Shown piece by piece: positions 61,908-64,000 of a stretch of DNA of 64,000 nt (position 1 is its first letter; each line of letters opens with the position of its first letter). The position numbers and the translations under genes were made by a program. The stretch is from Pelomonas candidula (GTDB lineage: Bacteria > Pseudomonadota > Gammaproteobacteria > Burkholderiales > Burkholderiaceae_C). Where the stretch lies: assembly GCF_043555985.1 (NCBI RefSeq), contig NZ_JBIGIC010000001.1:124001-188000 (forward strand). Reading direction: 5' to 3'. The notes below the pieces were generated by a model that saw only the letters and a program-made list of their open reading frames with translations, made no database searches and was not told the origin of the DNA.

Positions 61908-62132
61908 GTGTATTGCATCGCCACCAGTGACGGCGCAATCACGTCGGTGACTCAGATCACTGACCCGAGTCAGTGCCCGGTCCTCGCGGGCACGTTCGTC
62001 GCCCTGGAGCCGTCCGACGTTCCCGCAAACCCGTTCGTGATGAGCAACGAAGCCGGCCTCATGGTCTCCGGCGCGATTGCAACGCTCTGGTGTATCGCCT
62101 GGGGTGTCCGCGCCGTTCGTCTCGCTCTCTGA
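61908..62132 (+). CDS. Small phage membrane protein, candidate minor coat
   Basis: GTG 61908 has GGAGG at 61896-61900 and gives 74 residues with one C-terminal membrane helix (~50-66, LMVSGAIATLWCIAWGVRAV) ending in an Arg/Leu tail. Small hydrophobic proteins before the major coat gene are usually pVII/pIX-type minor coat proteins. The upstream part of the open frame is not used. Confidence 0.65.
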   Translation: MYCIATSDGAITSVTQITDPSQCPVLAGTFVALEPSDVPANPFVMSNEAGLMVSGAIATLWCIAWGVRAVRLAL

Positions 62133-62198
62133 TTTCCTGGCGCCGGCCGACTCCGATAAGCCGCGCGTCCTCTTCCACCCTCGGAGTCTGGAGTTTTC

Positions 62199-62399
62199 AT
62201 GAAGCTGAATCGCAACGCGCTCCGCGCCATCGCCACCGCCGGCATCGCCATGCTGGCCGGCTCCGCTCACGCCGCTGCCGGTGACCCCGATCTGTCGTCC
62301 GTCACCGCTGCCGGCGCGACCGTCGCGACCGTGGGCGCTGCCGTCTTCACCGTGATGGTCGGCATCAAGGTGATCAAGTGGGTGCGCCGCGCCCTCTGA
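62199..62399 (+). CDS. Phage major coat protein (pVIII-like)
   Basis: This 66-residue precursor has an excellent ribosome-binding site (GGAG at -8), a signal peptide ending SAHA (~25 residues), and a mature chain of about 41 residues with an acidic N-terminus (AAGDPDLSS). One helix (~VATVGAAVFTVMVGIKV) and a basic end (IKWVRRAL) that contacts the DNA complete it. It forms the helical tube of the virion. A terminator follows. Confidence 0.95.
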   Translation: MKLNRNALRAIATAGIAMLAGSAHAAAGDPDLSSVTAAGATVATVGAAVFTVMVGIKVIKWVRRAL

Positions 62400-62411
62400 T
62401 CGGGCGCTAGT

Positions 62412-62429
62412 CGTTTCGCATGCGAAACG
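62412..62429. repeat. Perfect 18-bp phage palindrome after the coat gene
   Basis: CGTTTCGCATGCGAAACG begins 12 bp after the major coat stop and is a perfect palindrome. It lies just before the terminator hairpin at 62434. It is the best copy of the phage's repeated motif. Confidence 0.8.
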
Positions 62430-62433
62430 GCTT

Positions 62434-62453
62434 GGAGGGGACGCCCTCCTTTC
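62434..62453 (+). terminator. Terminator after the major coat gene
   Basis: GGAGGG-gacg-CCCTCC followed by TTTC. A strong terminator after pVIII is typical of inoviruses and keeps pIII-class expression lower than coat expression. The T-tract is short, so it may be leaky. Confidence 0.65.
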
Positions 62454-62489
62454 AATGCATCTAGTCGGGTGCATCGCAAGGGGTCGGTT

Positions 62490-62549
62490 ATGGGCTTTTG
62501 GGTTGTGGTTGCAGTGCTGGGGGCGATATGGATCGTATTGCGCGACTGA
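62490..62549 (+). CDS. 19-codon hydrophobic phage ORF overlapping pIII
   Basis: ATG 62490 is preceded by AAGGGG with 6-bp spacing, the best ribosome-binding site in this part of the phage. It encodes MGFWVVVAVLGAIWIVLRD, a single membrane-spanning segment with a basic-acidic end. It overlaps the pIII start (62528) in another frame, so pIII translation could be coupled to it. It could be a minor coat protein (pVII/pIX-like) shorter than known ones, or a leader for pIII. It is too short for usual gene callers. Confidence 0.55.
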   Translation: MGFWVVVAVLGAIWIVLRD

Positions 62550-63898
62550 TCGCGGCGTTCGTGTTGCTGGCTAGCTCGGCGTCTTGCTGGGCCATCAAGT
62601 CCGTGCCTGCCGTCAACGCCGTTGTTTATGACTGCTCGGGGTCGAAGGGGAGTAGCGCGCTAGCCGCGTGCAAACTCAACTACGAAAAGGATGTTGCGAC
62701 GACTGACGGCTCAAAGCGTACATATCACTACGTTGTAGACAGCTGTACCGCGCTGGGCAGTGATCAGCTCTCGCAGTGGAGGTGCACGACGTATTACTTT
62801 TGGACAGACAGCACGACGACAAGCACGAAGTCATACAACTCGCTGGTGGCAAACGCCAGTATGAACACGTCTTGTCCTGACAACTCTACGTCTGTCGGCG
62901 GCGGTCAGTGTGGGTGCAACCCCAACTTCATGCCTAACACGGCTGGGAACGCCTGTTATCAGTACACGTGTCCGGTGTCCGGCGAGTACAGCGCCGTAAC
63001 TCAGCCTGACCAGAAGGTCAGCAATGCCGGGGACAAGCTCTGCACTGGCGGCTGCGGCTACACGCCGTCCAGCTGGAAGGTTGGCACGGACGGCCAGATT
63101 TGGGCTACGTGGCCGTTCAAGTCGACCGGTTCGTTTTGCAACGGGTCGGCGTCAAGCTCCAATTCGGCGATCTCGACTGGCGAACAGAACAGCCAAAGCC
63201 CTGCCCCGGTGGCCTGCGGTGCGAACCAGTGCCCCGGCACGGTGAATGGCGCGACCATCTGTGTTCCGTGTGCGAAGACCAGCGCAGCCGCTGAAACGTC
63301 GTCCTCTAGCGCGTCGTCTGCGACCGGCTCGACGACGACTGGAACGACTTCGCAAACTAGTTGCGATGGCACGACGTGCACAACAACGAAGACGACAACC
63401 ACGACGGATGGCAACGGCGCCACAACCGGCACGACAACTACGTCGAGTTCTCAGAGTCAGGACAGTTTCTGCACTCAGAATCCTTCCTCTCCGCTGTGCA
63501 CAAAGTCTTCGTTTGGTGGCACCTGCGCGGCGACGACGTGTAGCGGCGATGCCGTTCAGTGCGCCATCGCGGCGGACCAGTACAGGCGCAATTGCCAGTG
63601 GTTCGATGACCCGCAGACTGCACCCCTGCAGGCCATAGGCGCGGCGGGCATGACTGGTGAGCTGCAGCCGGCCGGACACCCTGCCAACAATGCGGCCAAT
63701 CAGTCAGTTAGCTTTGCATCGAACATTGACCAGACCGACAGGCTTGCGTCCGGTTGCCCAGTTGACGTTGCATTCACCGTCAGCGGCGTGCAGTGGAACA
63801 TCCCGTTTTCTGGCATGTGCGACAAGCTGCGCTTGGTCGGTAATGCCATGGTCGGCGTGTTCATGTTGATTGCCCTGTTGATTGTCTTTAGGAGTTGA
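62528..63898 (+). CDS. Phage adsorption protein (pIII-like)
   Basis: ATG 62528 gives 456 residues; the longer frame would need TTG 62498. A signal peptide (RIARLIAAFVLLASSASCWA) is followed by Cys-rich N-terminal domains and a long Ser/Thr/Gly-rich linker (~260-330). A C-terminal domain ends in one membrane helix (MVGVFMLIALLIVF) plus RS, the layout of inovirus pIII. It binds the host pilus or TolA and caps the virion. GC is low and Ser/Thr codons are biased, as in phage tip proteins. Confidence 0.85.
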   Translation: MDRIARLIAAFVLLASSASCWAIKSVPAVNAVVYDCSGSKGSSALAACKLNYEKDVATTDGSKRTYHYVVDSCTALGSDQLSQWRCTTYYFWTDSTTTSTKSYNSLVANASMNTSCPDNSTSVGGGQCGCNPNFMPNTAGNACYQYTCPVSGEYSAVTQPDQKVSNAGDKLCTGGCGYTPSSWKVGTDGQIWATWPFKSTGSFCNGSASSSNSAISTGEQNSQSPAPVACGANQCPGTVNGATICVPCAKTSAAAETSSSSASSATGSTTTGTTSQTSCDGTTCTTTKTTTTTDGNGATTGTTTTSSSQSQDSFCTQNPSSPLCTKSSFGGTCAATTCSGDAVQCAIAADQYRRNCQWFDDPQTAPLQAIGAAGMTGELQPAGHPANNAANQSVSFASNIDQTDRLASGCPVDVAFTVSGVQWNIPFSGMCDKLRLVGNAMVGVFMLIALLIVFRS

Positions 63899-63901
63899 CC
63901 C

Positions 63902-64000
63902 ATGCCCATTTTCATCGGCGCCTTGATTGGCGCTTTGATTCAAGTCCTCGGCACGCTCGTGGGCAAGATTCTGGTTAGCCTCGGCATCGGCTATGCCGTG
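63902..64000 (+). CDS. Phage pVI-like protein (DUF2523-like), start only
   Basis: ATG 63902 begins 3 bp after the pIII stop and runs off the right edge after 33 codons (MPIFIGALIGALIQVLGTLVG...). Both the position after pIII and the hydrophobic Gly/Leu-rich start match the pVI/DUF2523 family, minor coat proteins at the pIII end of the virion. The pI/Zot assembly gene is expected next. Confidence 0.75.
   Translation, partial: MPIFIGALIGALIQVLGTLVGKILVSLGIGYAV

Larger units (their letters stand above)
58937..64000. mobile_element. Inovirus (filamentous phage) prophage, left part
   Basis: The gene order matches filamentous phages: leftward regulator genes, then rightward small gene, Rep, ssDNA-binding protein, small proteins, major coat with terminator, pIII-like adsorption protein and pVI-like protein. 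GC content falls visibly compared with the host. The left end lies between the cytochrome b561 start (58878) and the first phage stop (58937). No integrase or transposase and no recognisable dif or tRNA attachment site is visible at this edge. The assembly protein (pI/Zot) and right end are outside the window. Confidence 0.9.

Noticed and set aside
1..64000. CRISPR array, rRNA operon or complete insertion sequence
   Set aside because: No regularly spaced direct repeats, rRNA signatures or transposase-like frames were found anywhere in the window.

Overview
This window reads as one piece of a high-GC (about 70% by eye) betaproteobacterial chromosome, most likely order Burkholderiales, near the Roseateles/Pelomonas/Mitsuaria group. 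That placement is inferred from codon use, protein style and gene content; no search was run. From position ~58,937 to the right edge the chromosome is interrupted by the left part of an integrated filamentous phage (inovirus) with visibly lower GC.

Layout. 1-3.6 kb: a truncated Tat-lipoprotein gene, a DppA-like peptide-binding protein, a LysR regulator and a VanX/DdpX-type D-Ala-D-Ala dipeptidase. 3.6-8.5 kb: a zinc-ribbon membrane protein, a TPR lipoprotein, a winged-helix/TPR regulator, and a chemoreceptor-CheW pair. 8.5-11.4 kb: a very large heme-peroxidase lipoprotein. 11.5-23 kb: many genes for D-amino acids and peptidoglycan fragments (LD-carboxypeptidase, PBP4-type DacB, ornithine-cyclodeaminase-like protein, TonB-dependent receptor, beta-lactamase-fold hydrolase, DadA-like dehydrogenase, solute-binding protein, TyrB). 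23-31 kb: DUF2332 protein, Crp/Fnr regulator, second solute-binding protein, glutathione peroxidase, SGNH-type protein, LplT, alanine racemase and ArfB. 30.3-35 kb: a tetA/tetR-type divergent pair with two clear operators, then DMT, LysE and MFS transporters. 35-39.2 kb: a 156-bp structured inverted-repeat element, radA, a small beta-barrel protein and an OmpR/sensor-kinase pair. 39-44.4 kb: PilZ-like and ABM proteins, ilvE, zf-CHCC protein, NTF2-like protein, YheT-type hydrolase and a cytochrome c. 44.5-47.3 kb: tRNA-Arg(CCG) and a secreted sedolisin (S53) protease. 47.7-54.3 kb: two LysR regulators, an NAD(P)-dependent epimerase, an IlvD/Edd dehydratase, an orphan Anbu proteasome-like peptidase and a bile-acid-symporter-family protein. 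54.2-58.9 kb: a LytS/LytTR-type two-component operon and a cytochrome b561-YceI-YceI operon.

The prophage (58.9-64 kb) has the standard inovirus order. Leftward is a regulator cluster with two Cro-like/DUF3693-like proteins and a possible 52-aa protein. Rightward is a small Cys-rich protein, a rolling-circle Rep, a gV-like ssDNA-binding protein, two small proteins, the major coat protein (pVIII) followed by a terminator, an adsorption protein (pIII) and the start of a pVI-like protein. The assembly ATPase (pI/Zot) and the right attachment site should lie just outside the window. Notable inside the phage are a repeated palindrome built on GTTTCGC-nn-GCGAAAC, a 19-codon hydrophobic ORF with an excellent ribosome-binding site that overlaps the pIII start, and two opposing genes whose start codons share one CATG.
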